64,000 nt of DNA from NCBI RefSeq assembly GCF_029269835.1, contig NZ_JARJBB010000008.1, forward strand, positions 62,001 through 126,000. The letters are read 5' to 3'. The notes below the pieces were generated by a model that was not told the origin of the DNA, did no database searches, and saw only the letters and a program-made list of their open reading frames with translations. Below, piece by piece: positions 42,445-51,975 of this stretch (within the stretch, counting starts at the first letter, position 1; every line of letters starts with the position of its first letter). Both the position numbers and the translations under genes were made by a program. Source of the DNA: Streptomyces tropicalis. GTDB lineage: Bacteria > Actinomycetota > Actinomycetes > Streptomycetales > Streptomycetaceae.

Positions 42445-43506
42445 TCAGCACAGACCCGCGGGCCTGGAGGCCCGGCAGGAGTTGCCCTGGAAGTGGTTGT
42501 TGCTCTTGGTGGTCTCCTGGTTGACCAGGTCCGCCGGGGCGTTGTCCGTGAGCCGGTTGCCGCTGACGCGGTTGCCTCGGCTCGGGGCGCCCACGAAGCT
42601 CTTGAACAGCACCACTCCGCCGGACATCGGGGACCTGCCCCTGTTGCCGGTGATGGTGTTGCCGGTGACGAGGGAGTCCTCCGCGCCGGTCAGGACGACG
42701 CCCGAGCCTTGGAGGAAGGGCAGCCGCGCCGTCTTCGCGCAGTACTTGTTGTTGGCGGCGATCCGGTTGCGGCGCACGGTCACCGCGCCGGCCCGGGGCT
42801 TGTTCTCGTCGCCAACGACGAAGAGGCCCGCGCAGTTGCCGGTGACGACGTTGCGCGAGACGGTGACGTTGCGCAGGCGGCGGATGGTGACGCCGATGCG
42901 GTTGCCCTCGAGGCGGTTCTGCCGGAGCAGCGTGCCCCCGGTGTCGTAGGCGCCCTTCTCCGCGGTGATGGTGTTCGCCAGGAACAGGCCCGCTTCCCCG
43001 TTGGCCCGGGCCGTGTTCCCCCGGTAGACGCTCCGCACGGAGCGCTCCTCGGCGAAGCCCCACAGGCCGTTCCTCTCGGAGGTGACCCGGCGGACGGCCA
43101 GTCCGTCGGTCGCCATGCCGAAGACGCCCGCGCGGGTGAAGCCGGTCACGGCCAGGTCGGACACGGTGACGCCGGTGAGGCGCCTGTTCCTGGTGCCGGT
43201 CACGCAGATGCCGTTGCCGCTCTTGGCGCAGCGGTCCGCGGCGTTCCGGGGGCCCGGCTCGACGACCGTGCGCCGACCCGCGCCGCGCAGGGTCAGTCGG
43301 GGCGTCGTGACCCTGACGCTCCCGTGGTAGACGCCGGGCAGCACCAGGACGGTGTCACCGGACCTCGCAATGTCCACGGCCCTCTGGATCGACTGTCCGG
43401 GGTGCACCACGTGCGTTCTCGGCACCGCGACCTCAGGGGCGGCGGCGACTGCCGAGCCGGCGAGCGCGGCGACGCACAGGGCCAGAGCAGTATGGCGTTT
43501 CGTCAT
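42445..43506 (-). CDS. Secreted right-handed parallel beta-helix protein
   Basis: A 353-aa protein with a signal peptide (residues 1-25, ALALCVAALAGSAVAAA) and 'PGQSIQRAVDIARSGDTVLVLPGVYHGSV', the start of pectin-lyase-like beta-helices, then repeated N/G/V turns ('GNTARANGEAGLFLAN', 'NRLEGNRIGVTIR', 'GNTITGNRGRSPMSGG'). Several Cys suggest disulfides. It may bind or cleave a polysaccharide; no catalytic set is recognised. The start at 43506 gives a good signal peptide; TAGCGT 7 nt upstream suggests a leaderless mRNA. Same strand as, and 67 bp upstream of, the methyltransferase. Confidence 0.85.
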   Translation of the reverse strand: MTKRHTALALCVAALAGSAVAAAPEVAVPRTHVVHPGQSIQRAVDIARSGDTVLVLPGVYHGSVRVTTPRLTLRGAGRRTVVEPGPRNAADRCAKSGNGICVTGTRNRRLTGVTVSDLAVTGFTRAGVFGMATDGLAVRRVTSERNGLWGFAEERSVRSVYRGNTARANGEAGLFLANTITAEKGAYDTGGTLLRQNRLEGNRIGVTIRRLRNVTVSRNVVTGNCAGLFVVGDENKPRAGAVTVRRNRIAANNKYCAKTARLPFLQGSGVVLTGAEDSLVTGNTITGNRGRSPMSGGVVLFKSFVGAPSRGNRVSGNRLTDNAPADLVNQETTKSNNHFQGNSCRASRPAGLC

Positions 43507-43672
43507 ATTCTGTACGCTATGACCCGATGAGTCGCCGGACCCCGGATGGGCCATTCGGCGGCGTGTCCTGCGCGCGGGGCGCCCCGGCGGGGGCCGCCGC
43601 CGCGTTTGAATTTCTCCTGAGAACGGTCGGCTCGGCAGGCACCCCGATCACCTTCGCACCGATACTTTTCAT

Positions 43673-44338
43673 ATGAACGGGGTCATCCGGATACGACGGG
43701 GGCTCGGGGCGGTCGCGGCCTATGTCCGCAGCGCCCCGGGCACGTACGTCTGGCTGCTGATCCTGTTCGTGACGACGGTCGCCCTGCACCACATGTCGCC
43801 GGATTTCGAGGAGGACTTCCTGCGGCAGCGGTCGACCAACATCCACGAGCTGTCGAACAACCCGGTGCGGGCGCTCTTCGCCAGCGCCATGTGGATCCCG
43901 AGCGGCCGCTGGCTGCCGTACGCGGCGCTGTACACGGTCTTCCACGCCCAGGCCGAGCGCTGGCTGGGCACGCTGCGCTGGCTGCTGGTGTGCGTGGCCG
44001 CGCACGTGCTGGCGACGCTGATCAGCGAGGGCGCGCTGCTGTGGGCGGTCCAGAGCGGTGTGGCGCCGGACGCGGCCGTGAACACCCTCGACGTGGGGGT
44101 GAGTTACGCGCTGGCCGGGGTGGTGGCCGTGCTGACCTACCGGATCGGCCCGCCCTGGCGGTACCTGTACGCGGCCGGGGTGCTGGCCTTCTACGGGGCG
44201 CCGCTGATCCTCGGGCGCACCTTCACCGATCTCGGCCACTTCACCTCCGTGCTGATCGGTCTCGGCTGCTATCCGCTGGTCAGGGGCCGTGGAAAAGCAT
44301 GGAATCCGAAGGAGACACTGGCCCTCATCAGGAGCTAG
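43673..44338 (+). CDS. Rhomboid-like intramembrane protein
   Basis: A 221-aa membrane protein with about six helices. 'LDVGVSYALAGVVAVL' offers a Ser in a GxSx context and 'DLGHFTSVLIGLG' a His in a later helix, positions that fit a rhomboid catalytic dyad, although the usual GxSG is altered. It belongs to the 'rhomboid-like' group of actinobacteria; proteolysis is not assured. The flavoprotein gene starts 9 bp later, so the two are likely co-transcribed. Confidence 0.75.
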   Translation: MNGVIRIRRGLGAVAAYVRSAPGTYVWLLILFVTTVALHHMSPDFEEDFLRQRSTNIHELSNNPVRALFASAMWIPSGRWLPYAALYTVFHAQAERWLGTLRWLLVCVAAHVLATLISEGALLWAVQSGVAPDAAVNTLDVGVSYALAGVVAVLTYRIGPPWRYLYAAGVLAFYGAPLILGRTFTDLGHFTSVLIGLGCYPLVRGRGKAWNPKETLALIRS

Positions 44339-44347
44339 CGTCCCGCC

Positions 44348-45754
44348 ATGGACACCTCGGCCCGCAGCGCGGTCAACGGCGGCATCTCCTTCTGGTTCGC
44401 GGACGACGGCATCCCCCCGGCGCGGGAGCCGCTCACCGGCGACGCGAGCGCCGACGTCGTGATCGTCGGCGGCGGCTACACCGGGCTGTGGACGGCCTAC
44501 TACCTGAAGAAGGCCGCGCCCTTCCTGCGCATCACCGTCCTGGAGCAGCGGTTCTGCGGCTACGGCGCCTCCGGCCGCAACGGGGGCTGGCTCTACAACG
44601 GCATCGCGGGCCGCGGCCGCTATGCGCGCCTGCACGGCCACGAGGCCGCCGTGCGGCTCCAGCGGGCGATGAACGACACCGTGGCGGAGGTGGTCCGGGT
44701 CGCCGCCGAGGAGGGCGTCGACGCCGACGTGCACCGCGGGGGCGTGCTGGAAGTGGCGCGGACCCCGGCGCAGTTGGCCCGGCTGCGGGCCTTCCACGAG
44801 CAGGAGCTGGCGTTCGGCGAGAAGGACCGCGAGCTGTACGGCGCCCGCGCGACCGCCGAGCGGATCCGGGTCGCGGGCGCGGTCGGCGCCGGCTGGACCC
44901 CGCACGGGGCCCGCCTGCACCCGGCGAAGCTGGTCAAGGGCCTCGCGGCGGCCGTCGAGGCGCTCGGGGTCACGATCCACGAGTCGACGCCGGTCACCGG
45001 GATCCGGCCCCGGCACGCGGACACCCCGTACGGCACCGTCCGCGCGCCCTACGTGCTGCGCTGCACCGAGGGCTTCACCGCCGGGCTGAGGGGGCAGCGG
45101 CGGGCCTGGCTGCCGATGAACTCGTCGATGATCGCCACCGAGCCGCTGACCGGAGAGCAGTGGGCGGCTGTCGGCTGGGAGGGCCGCGAGACGCTCGGCG
45201 ACATGGCGCACGCCTACATGTACGCCCAGCGCACCGCCGACGGGCGGATCGCGCTCGGCGGCCGCGGGGTGCCGTACCGCTTCGGCTCGCGCACCGACTC
45301 CGACGGCCGCACCCAGGAGGCGACCGTCCGTGCGCTGCACGACCTGCTGGTCCGCTTCTTCCCCGCGCTGGCCGGAGTGCGGGTCGCGCACGCCTGGTCC
45401 GGGGTGCTCGGGGTGCCGCGCGACTGGTGCGCCACCGTCACCCTGGACCGCTCGACCGGCCTGGGCTGGGCCGGCGGGTACGTCGGCTCCGGCGTCGCCA
45501 CCGCCAACCTCGCCGCCCGCACCCTGCGGGACCTGGTCCGGCTCGACTCCGGCCAGGCGGGCCCGACCGAGCTGACCGGGCTGCCCTGGGTCGGGCACCG
45601 GGTGCGCAGGTGGGAGCCGGAGCCGCTGCGCTGGCTGGGCGTGCAGGGCATGTACGCCGCCTACCGCACGGCGGACCGCCGGGAGCTGGTCACCCACAGC
45701 GCCCGCTCGTCCCGGCTGGCGCGGCTGGCGGACCGGGTGGCGGGCCGTCACTGA
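44348..45754 (+). CDS. FAD-dependent amino acid/amine oxidoreductase (DAO family)
   Basis: A 468-aa flavoprotein with the dinucleotide fold 'ADVVIVGGGYTGLWTAYYLKK' region at about 36-56, 'GYGASGRNGGWL' and C-terminal 'GYVGSGVATANLAARTLRDL', characteristic of DadA/GlcD-like oxidoreductases that oxidise amines or amino acids. Substrate unknown. Adjacent to the rhomboid-like gene on the same strand. Confidence 0.9.
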   Translation: MDTSARSAVNGGISFWFADDGIPPAREPLTGDASADVVIVGGGYTGLWTAYYLKKAAPFLRITVLEQRFCGYGASGRNGGWLYNGIAGRGRYARLHGHEAAVRLQRAMNDTVAEVVRVAAEEGVDADVHRGGVLEVARTPAQLARLRAFHEQELAFGEKDRELYGARATAERIRVAGAVGAGWTPHGARLHPAKLVKGLAAAVEALGVTIHESTPVTGIRPRHADTPYGTVRAPYVLRCTEGFTAGLRGQRRAWLPMNSSMIATEPLTGEQWAAVGWEGRETLGDMAHAYMYAQRTADGRIALGGRGVPYRFGSRTDSDGRTQEATVRALHDLLVRFFPALAGVRVAHAWSGVLGVPRDWCATVTLDRSTGLGWAGGYVGSGVATANLAARTLRDLVRLDSGQAGPTELTGLPWVGHRVRRWEPEPLRWLGVQGMYAAYRTADRRELVTHSARSSRLARLADRVAGRH

Positions 45755-45884
45755 GGTCGTTTTGCGTCACGGCCGAATCTTTACGTTCTGATTGCCGTCA
45801 CGGGCGCCTCCCGTCGCTCGGATCCCGTCGAAGCTGTGTGCCGGTTGTGTCATGTACGCCACGGCTTTTCGGGGAGGGTTCTTC

Positions 45885-48518
45885 ATGGCGGCCACAAGCC
45901 GGCACGGAAGACGAACAGCGGCAGCGCTCGTCACTGCAGCCGCACTGGGACTGACCATCACTCAGGCCCAGGCGGCGTCAGGGGGTGGCAGCGACCCCTT
46001 CGGGGTGCGGGCGCTGCGTCACCAGGCCCAGTCGCACGAACGGCACGCGGGCCGGTCGGCCCTCGTGAAGGAAGGGGACGACGACGGCGGCAACGAAGGG
46101 GAGGAGATCGCCGAGCAGGCCGACCAGTACGCCGAGGCCCGCACGTCGCCCGGCATCGTCGCCCCCGGCGCCTACGGGGCGGCCTACACGGCCCTGCGCA
46201 ACCTGCCGCGCACCCACGGGAACTGGCGGGACGTCACCCAGCTTCCTTACAACTCCGACGACCCGCGCTACCGGGACGTCAACTCCAACTCCAGCGGCGG
46301 CGCGGGCCGCGTCACCGGCCGGGTGACCGGACTCGCCGCCGACAACCACGGCGACGTCTACGCGGGTTCGGCCAACGGCGGCGTCTTCCGCTCCCGTACC
46401 GGCGGCGGCCACTGGACCGAGATCTCCGACCGGCTGCCCGCCCTGTCCACCGGCGATCTGCAGCTCGACGGCCGCGGCCGCCTCTGGTACGCCACCGGCG
46501 AGGCCAACACCAGCGCCACCTCCTTCCTCGGCACCGGTGTCTACGTCCTCGACGACCCCCGCCACGGCCGCTTCGAGCAGCGCGACCGGGTCGGCGGCGA
46601 CGAGCTGGAGTCGACCTCGATCCACGCGCTGCGCTTCGCCGGCGACAAGGTCTGGGCGGCCACCACGCTCGGGGTGTGGAGCCACTCCACGAAGACGCTG
46701 AAGGGCGCCTGGAAGCTGGAGTTCGCCCCCAACCCGGACTATCTGCCGGGCCATGCGAAGGCCGCCGACCCGAACGCCGCCTACAAGAACATCACCAACG
46801 ACATCGCCGTCGACCCGAAGAACCCCGACCGGGTCGTCCTCGCGGTCGGCTGGCGCGGCGGCGACGACTACAACGGCTTCTACGCCCGCAGCGGCGGGAC
46901 CTGGAAGCGGCTCACCTCGCTCGGCGACCTGCCGAGCGACAGCGCCGACGTCGGCAACGTCACCTTCGCGCACAGCGCCGACGGCTCCCGCTACTACGCC
47001 ATCGACCAGTCGCCGGAGCAGACGAACGAGAACCCCGACAGCGGTCTCGAGGGCATCTTCGTCTCCAAGTCCGGCTCGCCGACCGGGCCGTGGACCCGCA
47101 TCGCCGACTACCGGCAGCTGCGCGACTCCGGCTCCGCGCTGACCGGCGCCGGCTACCAGCCCGGCATCCAGGCCTGGTACAACCAGTTCCTGACCGTCGA
47201 CCCGAAGAACCCGGACCACGTGTACGCGGGTCTGGAGGAGGTCTTCGAGACCAAGGACGGCGGCCACTCCTGGACGGTCCCGGGACCGTACTGGAACTTC
47301 GGCTTCCCGTGCTGGTCCATCGACCCGTCCCGGCAGTCCGGCTCCTGCCCCGCCACCGTCCACGCCGACCAGCACGCGGTCGCCGTCGGCAGTGACCACG
47401 GCAGCCCGTACGTGATCGTGGGCGACGACGGCGGCGCCTTCCGGCGCCCGCTGAACGGCAGCGCGAACGCCGACGGCCACGCCACCGACTGGACCTCGCT
47501 GAACGACGGCACCATGGACGCCCTGCAGTACTACTCGGTGGGTGTCGGCGCCGACGGCCACGGGGTCGACGTCACCGGCGGCCTCCAGGACAACGGCCAG
47601 TCGATCCTGCGCCCGCACGACCGCGTGATGGGCTCGAACTTCGGCGGCGACGGCGGCGACACCATCACCGACCCGGCCAACGGCTGCAACACCGCGCAGG
47701 AGTACGTCTACCTCGCGGTGTCCGTCACGCAGAACTGCGCGGTCAACGACGGCAGCTGGACCACCGACCCGTCCCGGGCCACGTCGTACTCGGTGGCCCC
47801 GCCCGACAGCGCCACCGGCGAGGCCCGCTTCATCGCCCCGCTCAACGCCGACCTGAAGAACAGCAGCACCTGGGTCGCGGGTGGCCGGCACGTGTGGATC
47901 AACACCAAGGGCTGGGCGATCCGCAGCGGCAGCGAGTGGACCGCCGCCTACGACCTCGGCGCCGGGCACACGGCCACGGCGGTCGCCTCCTCCGGCGGCA
48001 CCGTCTACGCGGCCTGGTGCGGCCCCTGCAACAACCAGGGCTTCACCCGCGGCATCGCGGTCGGCAACGCGGACGGCACCGGCTGGCACCAGCTGAACCT
48101 GCCCGCCGACGGCACCGTGCCCAACCGCTACCTGTCCGGCCTGGCGGTCGACCCGGCGGACGCGCACCACGTGCTGCTCGCGGTCAACGGCTTCTCCCGC
48201 AAGTGGACCGAGGGTCCGGGCGCCGGGGTGGGCCACCTCTTCGAGACCCGGGACGGGGGCGCCACCTGGAAGGACGTCTCCGGCAACCTGCCGGACGTCC
48301 CGGCGAACTCGGTGGTGCTGCTGAAGGACGGCACCACCGTGCTCGGCACCGACCTCGGCGTCCTGGTCCGCGGCCCGCACTCGGGCGGCTGGAAGGTCGC
48401 GGGCCGGAACCTGCCCACCACCGCGGTCATGCAGCTGCGCACCGGCCCCGACGGGCTGCTCTACGCGGCCACGCACGGCCGCGGCATCTGGGCGATCGAC
48501 CCGCGCCGCCTGCGCTGA
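45885..48518 (+). CDS. Secreted BNR/sialidase-like beta-propeller protein (GH74-like)
   Basis: An 877-aa extracellular protein with signal peptide (ALVTAAALGLTITQAQA at about 12-28), an acidic spacer (EGDDDGGNEGEE) and many Asp-box/BNR motifs ('SRTGGGHWTEIS', 'TKDGGHSWTVPG', 'TRDGGATWKDVSG') making two beta-propellers as in GH74 xyloglucanases and sortilin-like folds. Catalytic carboxylates cannot be assigned, so it may bind or cut glycans. GGGGAGGG lies 6-7 nt before the ATG at 45885, deciding the start. It converges with an MFS gene. Confidence 0.87.
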   Translation: MAATSRHGRRTAAALVTAAALGLTITQAQAASGGGSDPFGVRALRHQAQSHERHAGRSALVKEGDDDGGNEGEEIAEQADQYAEARTSPGIVAPGAYGAAYTALRNLPRTHGNWRDVTQLPYNSDDPRYRDVNSNSSGGAGRVTGRVTGLAADNHGDVYAGSANGGVFRSRTGGGHWTEISDRLPALSTGDLQLDGRGRLWYATGEANTSATSFLGTGVYVLDDPRHGRFEQRDRVGGDELESTSIHALRFAGDKVWAATTLGVWSHSTKTLKGAWKLEFAPNPDYLPGHAKAADPNAAYKNITNDIAVDPKNPDRVVLAVGWRGGDDYNGFYARSGGTWKRLTSLGDLPSDSADVGNVTFAHSADGSRYYAIDQSPEQTNENPDSGLEGIFVSKSGSPTGPWTRIADYRQLRDSGSALTGAGYQPGIQAWYNQFLTVDPKNPDHVYAGLEEVFETKDGGHSWTVPGPYWNFGFPCWSIDPSRQSGSCPATVHADQHAVAVGSDHGSPYVIVGDDGGAFRRPLNGSANADGHATDWTSLNDGTMDALQYYSVGVGADGHGVDVTGGLQDNGQSILRPHDRVMGSNFGGDGGDTITDPANGCNTAQEYVYLAVSVTQNCAVNDGSWTTDPSRATSYSVAPPDSATGEARFIAPLNADLKNSSTWVAGGRHVWINTKGWAIRSGSEWTAAYDLGAGHTATAVASSGGTVYAAWCGPCNNQGFTRGIAVGNADGTGWHQLNLPADGTVPNRYLSGLAVDPADAHHVLLAVNGFSRKWTEGPGAGVGHLFETRDGGATWKDVSGNLPDVPANSVVLLKDGTTVLGTDLGVLVRGPHSGGWKVAGRNLPTTAVMQLRTGPDGLLYAATHGRGIWAIDPRRLR

Positions 48519-48552
48519 CGCACCGGCTTGGCACCGGGGCCGGCGAGCCGAC

Positions 48553-50052
48553 TCAGGCCGCCGGCTCCGGCACCGGGCGCCCGGCCGGGGAGCCGCGCCG
48601 CGGCGCCTTCGCGGTCACCAGCAGGCCCGCGACCAGGCCGGCCAGCAGCATCACGGCCGCGGCCCACCAGATCGCGACGGTGTAGCCGTGCACCACCGCC
48701 TCCGGTACCACCCGGGCCCGGTCCGCCGGACTGCGCAGACGGGCGGCGACGTAGGCGGTGCTGCTGGTCGTGGCGATCGTGTTGAGCAGCGCGGTGCCGA
48801 TCGAACCGCCCACCTGCTGCCAGGTGTTCACGGTCGCGGAGGTCACGCCCGAGTCCTGCGGGGCGACGCCCGCGGTGGCGGTGGCGAACACCGGCATGAA
48901 GGTCAGGCCCATGCCGAGGCCCATCAGCACCAGCGCGGGCAGGACCTCGCTCGCGTAGCTCGACGTCACCGTCAGCCGGGTCAGCAGCACCAGTCCGCCC
49001 GCCGCCAGGACCGTGCCGGGGACCATGAGCACCCGGGGCGCCACGCGCTGGAGCAGCCGGGCGGAGATCTGCGTCGAGCCGGCGATGATCGCGGCGGTCA
49101 GCGGCAGGAACGCCAGACCGGTCCGCAGCGGCGAGTAGCCGAGGATGCCCTGCAGGTAGTAGGTCATGAACAGGAACAGGCCGAACATGCCGATCACCGC
49201 CAGCAGCATGGTCAGGAAGCAGCCGCCCCGGTTGCGGTCCCGGACGATGTGCAGCGGCAGCAGCGGCATCGGCGCACGGGTCTGCCACCGCACGAACGCC
49301 AGCAGCAGAGCGACGCCGCCCGCGAACAGGCCCAGCACCAGCGGGTCCGTCCAGCCGTGCGACTCCGCCTCGCTGAAGCCGTACACGATCGCGACCAGGC
49401 CGCCGCAGCCGAGCAGCGCGCCGGGCACGTCCAGCCGGGCCGCGTGGCCGGGGCGGTCGTGCAGCAGCACGAGGGCGCCGGCCACCGCGACCACGGCGAT
49501 GGGCACGTTGACGTAGAGGCACCAGCGCCAGCTCAGGTACTGGGTCAGCAGGCCGCCGACGATGAAGCCGATCGCGGAGCCGCTGCCCGCGAGTGCGCCG
49601 TAGATGCCGAACGCCTTCCCGCGCTCCCGGGGGGCGGTGAACGTCGTCGTGAGCAGGGACAGCGCCGACGGCGCGAGGACGGCGGCGAAGGCGCCCTGGA
49701 GGGCGCGGGCGCCGAACAGCATCCCGGGGGACCCGGCCGCGCCGCCCAGCGCGGACGCCCCGGCGAACCCGATCAGGCCGACGACGAAGGTGCGCTTGCG
49801 CCCCACCAGGTCCGCGACCCGGCCGCCCAGCAGGAGCAGCCCGCCGAAGGCGAGCGTGTAGGCGGTGATGACCCACTGGCGGTTGCCGTCGGACAGGCCG
49901 AGGTCGCGCTGCGCGGAGGGGAGCGCGATGTTCACGATGGTCGCGTCCAGCACCACCATGAGCTGGGCGAGCGCGATGACCACCAGGCCCCACCAGCGTC
50001 GGGGATCGGTGTCCACGGCACCACCGGATTCGCCTGTTCGGGTGACAGTCAT
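48553..50052 (-). CDS. DHA2-family (EmrB/QacA) MFS drug exporter
   Basis: A 499-aa transporter with 14 membrane segments. Motif A 'GGRVADLVGRKRTFVVG', motif C-like 'GSAIGFIVGGLL' and the DHA2 opening 'LVVIALAQLMVVLDATIVNIALP' are clear. It should export a hydrophobic drug or antibiotic by proton exchange. No regulator adjoins it. Confidence 0.93.
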   Translation of the reverse strand: MTVTRTGESGGAVDTDPRRWWGLVVIALAQLMVVLDATIVNIALPSAQRDLGLSDGNRQWVITAYTLAFGGLLLLGGRVADLVGRKRTFVVGLIGFAGASALGGAAGSPGMLFGARALQGAFAAVLAPSALSLLTTTFTAPRERGKAFGIYGALAGSGSAIGFIVGGLLTQYLSWRWCLYVNVPIAVVAVAGALVLLHDRPGHAARLDVPGALLGCGGLVAIVYGFSEAESHGWTDPLVLGLFAGGVALLLAFVRWQTRAPMPLLPLHIVRDRNRGGCFLTMLLAVIGMFGLFLFMTYYLQGILGYSPLRTGLAFLPLTAAIIAGSTQISARLLQRVAPRVLMVPGTVLAAGGLVLLTRLTVTSSYASEVLPALVLMGLGMGLTFMPVFATATAGVAPQDSGVTSATVNTWQQVGGSIGTALLNTIATTSSTAYVAARLRSPADRARVVPEAVVHGYTVAIWWAAAVMLLAGLVAGLLVTAKAPRRGSPAGRPVPEPAA

Positions 50053-50157
50053 CAGGTCAGAACATCATGAATCGGGACGTACTGCATCTCTGTCCCCCCG
50101 GGCCGGTTTGGAGGCGCTGCCGGGGGCGTTGTCAGTGGCGGGGTGCAGGATGGGCGC

Positions 50158-50868
50158 ATGGTGAGGCGAGGGACGGACAGGACGGCCGCGGCCGGGGAGC
50201 GCCGGGCCGGCGGGAAGGGCGTGCGGCCGGCCCGGCGGCCCGAGGTGCGGATGCCGCCGACGGCCCCGCACGACGGCGCCCCCCTGTCGCCGGACGGGGA
50301 CTACGACGGGCTGGAGTTCCGCGCCGCCGACTTCGCCGGGCAGGACGGCTCGGGTGCCCGCTTCCTGGACTGCGCGCTGACGGACTGCGTCCTGGACGAC
50401 ACCGTGCTGCGGCACGCGCGCCTGCTCGACTCGGTGATCACCGCCCCGCGCGGGGTCGGCACCGACCTGGCGGAGGCGACCCTGCGGGACGTGGAGGTGA
50501 CCGGCGCCCGCCTCGGCGGGGTCCAGCTGCACGGCGCGGTCCTGGAGCGGGTGTGGATCCGGGGTGGCAAGATCGACTATCCGAATCTGCGCCGGGCGCG
50601 CCTCAGGGACGTCGTCTTCGAGGGCTGCGTCCTGGTCGAACCGGACTTCGGCGGGGCCCGGCTGGAGCGGGTCGAGTTCGTGGACTGCGCGCTGCGGGGC
50701 GCCGACCTCGGCTCGGCCACGCTGACCGACGTGGACCTGCGCGGCGCGGCCCCGCTGGAGATCGCGCGCGGCATGGACCGGCTCGCGGGCGCGGTGATCA
50801 GCACCGGCCAGCTGCTCGACCTCGCGCCGCAGCTGGCGGCGGGACTGGGCCTGCGGGTGGAGGACTGA
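50158..50868 (+). CDS. Pentapeptide-repeat protein
   Basis: A 236-aa protein. After a basic leader (1-45) come A(D/N)LxX-type repeats ('LEFRAADFAGQDGSGARFLDC', 'TDLAEATLRDVEVTGARL', 'GADLGSATLTDVDLRGAA') forming a right-handed quadrilateral helix. Some such proteins mimic DNA and protect gyrase (MfpA/Qnr type), but this one cannot be assigned. The start is either GTG 50143 or ATG 50158; neither has a good ribosome site. Confidence 0.85.
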   Translation: MVRRGTDRTAAAGERRAGGKGVRPARRPEVRMPPTAPHDGAPLSPDGDYDGLEFRAADFAGQDGSGARFLDCALTDCVLDDTVLRHARLLDSVITAPRGVGTDLAEATLRDVEVTGARLGGVQLHGAVLERVWIRGGKIDYPNLRRARLRDVVFEGCVLVEPDFGGARLERVEFVDCALRGADLGSATLTDVDLRGAAPLEIARGMDRLAGAVISTGQLLDLAPQLAAGLGLRVED

Positions 50869-50925
50869 CGTCCGCGGGTCCGTGCGGCCGCCCGGAGGCG
50901 CGCGGCCCGTGCCGCCCCGGCCCGG

Positions 50926-51369
50926 TCAGCCGAGCCAGGCGCCGAACTGCTCGGCGGTGCGGCGCCGCATGGTGAGGAAGGCCAGCCAGGAGCCGTCGCA
51001 GTAGTGCACCCGGAACCGGGCCATCAGCTGGAGCCGGGGCCGGCGCTCGACCCGCGCCACCCAGGTCCGGGGCACCTCCCACACCGGGGTGCCGCGCAGC
51101 GGGTCCACCAGGCCGACGCGCTGGTCGGTGACGCGCAGGAGCAGGGCGGCGCCGGAGGTGGCGGGCAGGCCCGACGCGACGCTCCCGGCACCGCCGGACT
51201 GGGCGCCGACGCTGCGGGCGAGCATGCCGCCGAGGTCCCCGCCGATCTGCCCGTGGCCGCTGCCCTTGGCGGACTTGGCCGGGACGACGACACCGAAGGT
51301 CTGGAGCTGCTCCCCGGGGTTCAGGAAACCGAGGGCGGCGCGCTGGTGGCGGGACATGGGCTCGGGCAT
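50926..51369 (-). CDS. Hypothetical PH-like protein
   Basis: A 147-aa protein. The C-terminal half ('ALLLRVTDQRVGLVDPLRG', 'WEVPRTWVARVERRPRLQLMARFRVHYCDGSWLAFLT') resembles a bacterial PH/GRAM-type barrel; the N-terminal half has a Gly/Ser-rich insert. Function unknown. TACGAT lies 8 nt before the ATG at 51369 with no ribosome site, so it may be leaderless. Confidence 0.68.
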   Translation of the reverse strand: MPEPMSRHQRAALGFLNPGEQLQTFGVVVPAKSAKGSGHGQIGGDLGGMLARSVGAQSGGAGSVASGLPATSGAALLLRVTDQRVGLVDPLRGTPVWEVPRTWVARVERRPRLQLMARFRVHYCDGSWLAFLTMRRRTAEQFGAWLG

Positions 51370-51435
51370 GGGCCGTGATCGTACAGGGGTGCGACCGGCG
51401 TCGTGCGGTGCGGGTGGCCGCCGTCCTCCGCCCGT

Positions 51436-51963
51436 TCAGGACACCCGCGGGAAGCGGGCCTGGAGCGTCCAGACGGCCGGGTTCTCCGCCAGGTCCTCGT
51501 GCAGGTCGCACAGGTCGGCGATCAGGTCGTGCAGGAAGTCCCGTGCCTCGCGGCGCAGTTCCGCGTGCGAGAAGGCCAGCGGGGGCTCCTCGGCGGGCAT
51601 CCAGTCCGACGCGATGTCGACCCAGCCGAAGCGGCGCTCGAAGAGCATGCGGTCGGTGGACTCGGTGAAGTCCAGCTCCGCCCGCTGCGGCCGGGACGCC
51701 CGCGAGCCGGCCGGGTCCCGGTCCAGCCGCTCCACGATGTCGCACAGCGCCCACGCGAAGTCGAGCACCGGGACCCAGCCCCAGGACGTGGCCAGCTCCC
51801 GGTCCGCCTTGGTGTCGGCGAGGTAGACGTCCCCGCAGAACAGGTCGTGCCGCAGCGCGCGCACGTCCGCCCGCCGGTAGTCCGTCTGCGGCGGATCCGG
51901 GAAGCGCAGGGAGAGGGCGTAGCCGATGTCGAGCACGTAGGCGATGGTGTCACGGCGCCGCAT
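51436..51963 (-). CDS. Conserved hypothetical protein, unknown function
   Basis: A 175-aa soluble, acidic protein with dense aromatic/charged helices ('VLDIGYALSLRFPD', 'DLFCGDVYLADTKADRELA', 'HAELRREARDFLHDLIADLCDLHEDLAENP'). I do not recognise a family. Its ATG (51961-51963) lies 12 bp from the GTG of the divergent M1 peptidase gene, so the promoter for that gene overlaps this gene's first codon. The start could be further inside. Confidence 0.65.
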   Translation of the reverse strand: MRRRDTIAYVLDIGYALSLRFPDPPQTDYRRADVRALRHDLFCGDVYLADTKADRELATSWGWVPVLDFAWALCDIVERLDRDPAGSRASRPQRAELDFTESTDRMLFERRFGWVDIASDWMPAEEPPLAFSHAELRREARDFLHDLIADLCDLHEDLAENPAVWTLQARFPRVS

Positions 51964-51975
51964 AGGATCGCGCAC

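Noticed and set aside
45978..48476. An 832-codon minus-strand frame
   Set aside because: Shadow of the BNR-repeat gene; its Val/Gly/Arg content arises from the opposite strand's codon bias.
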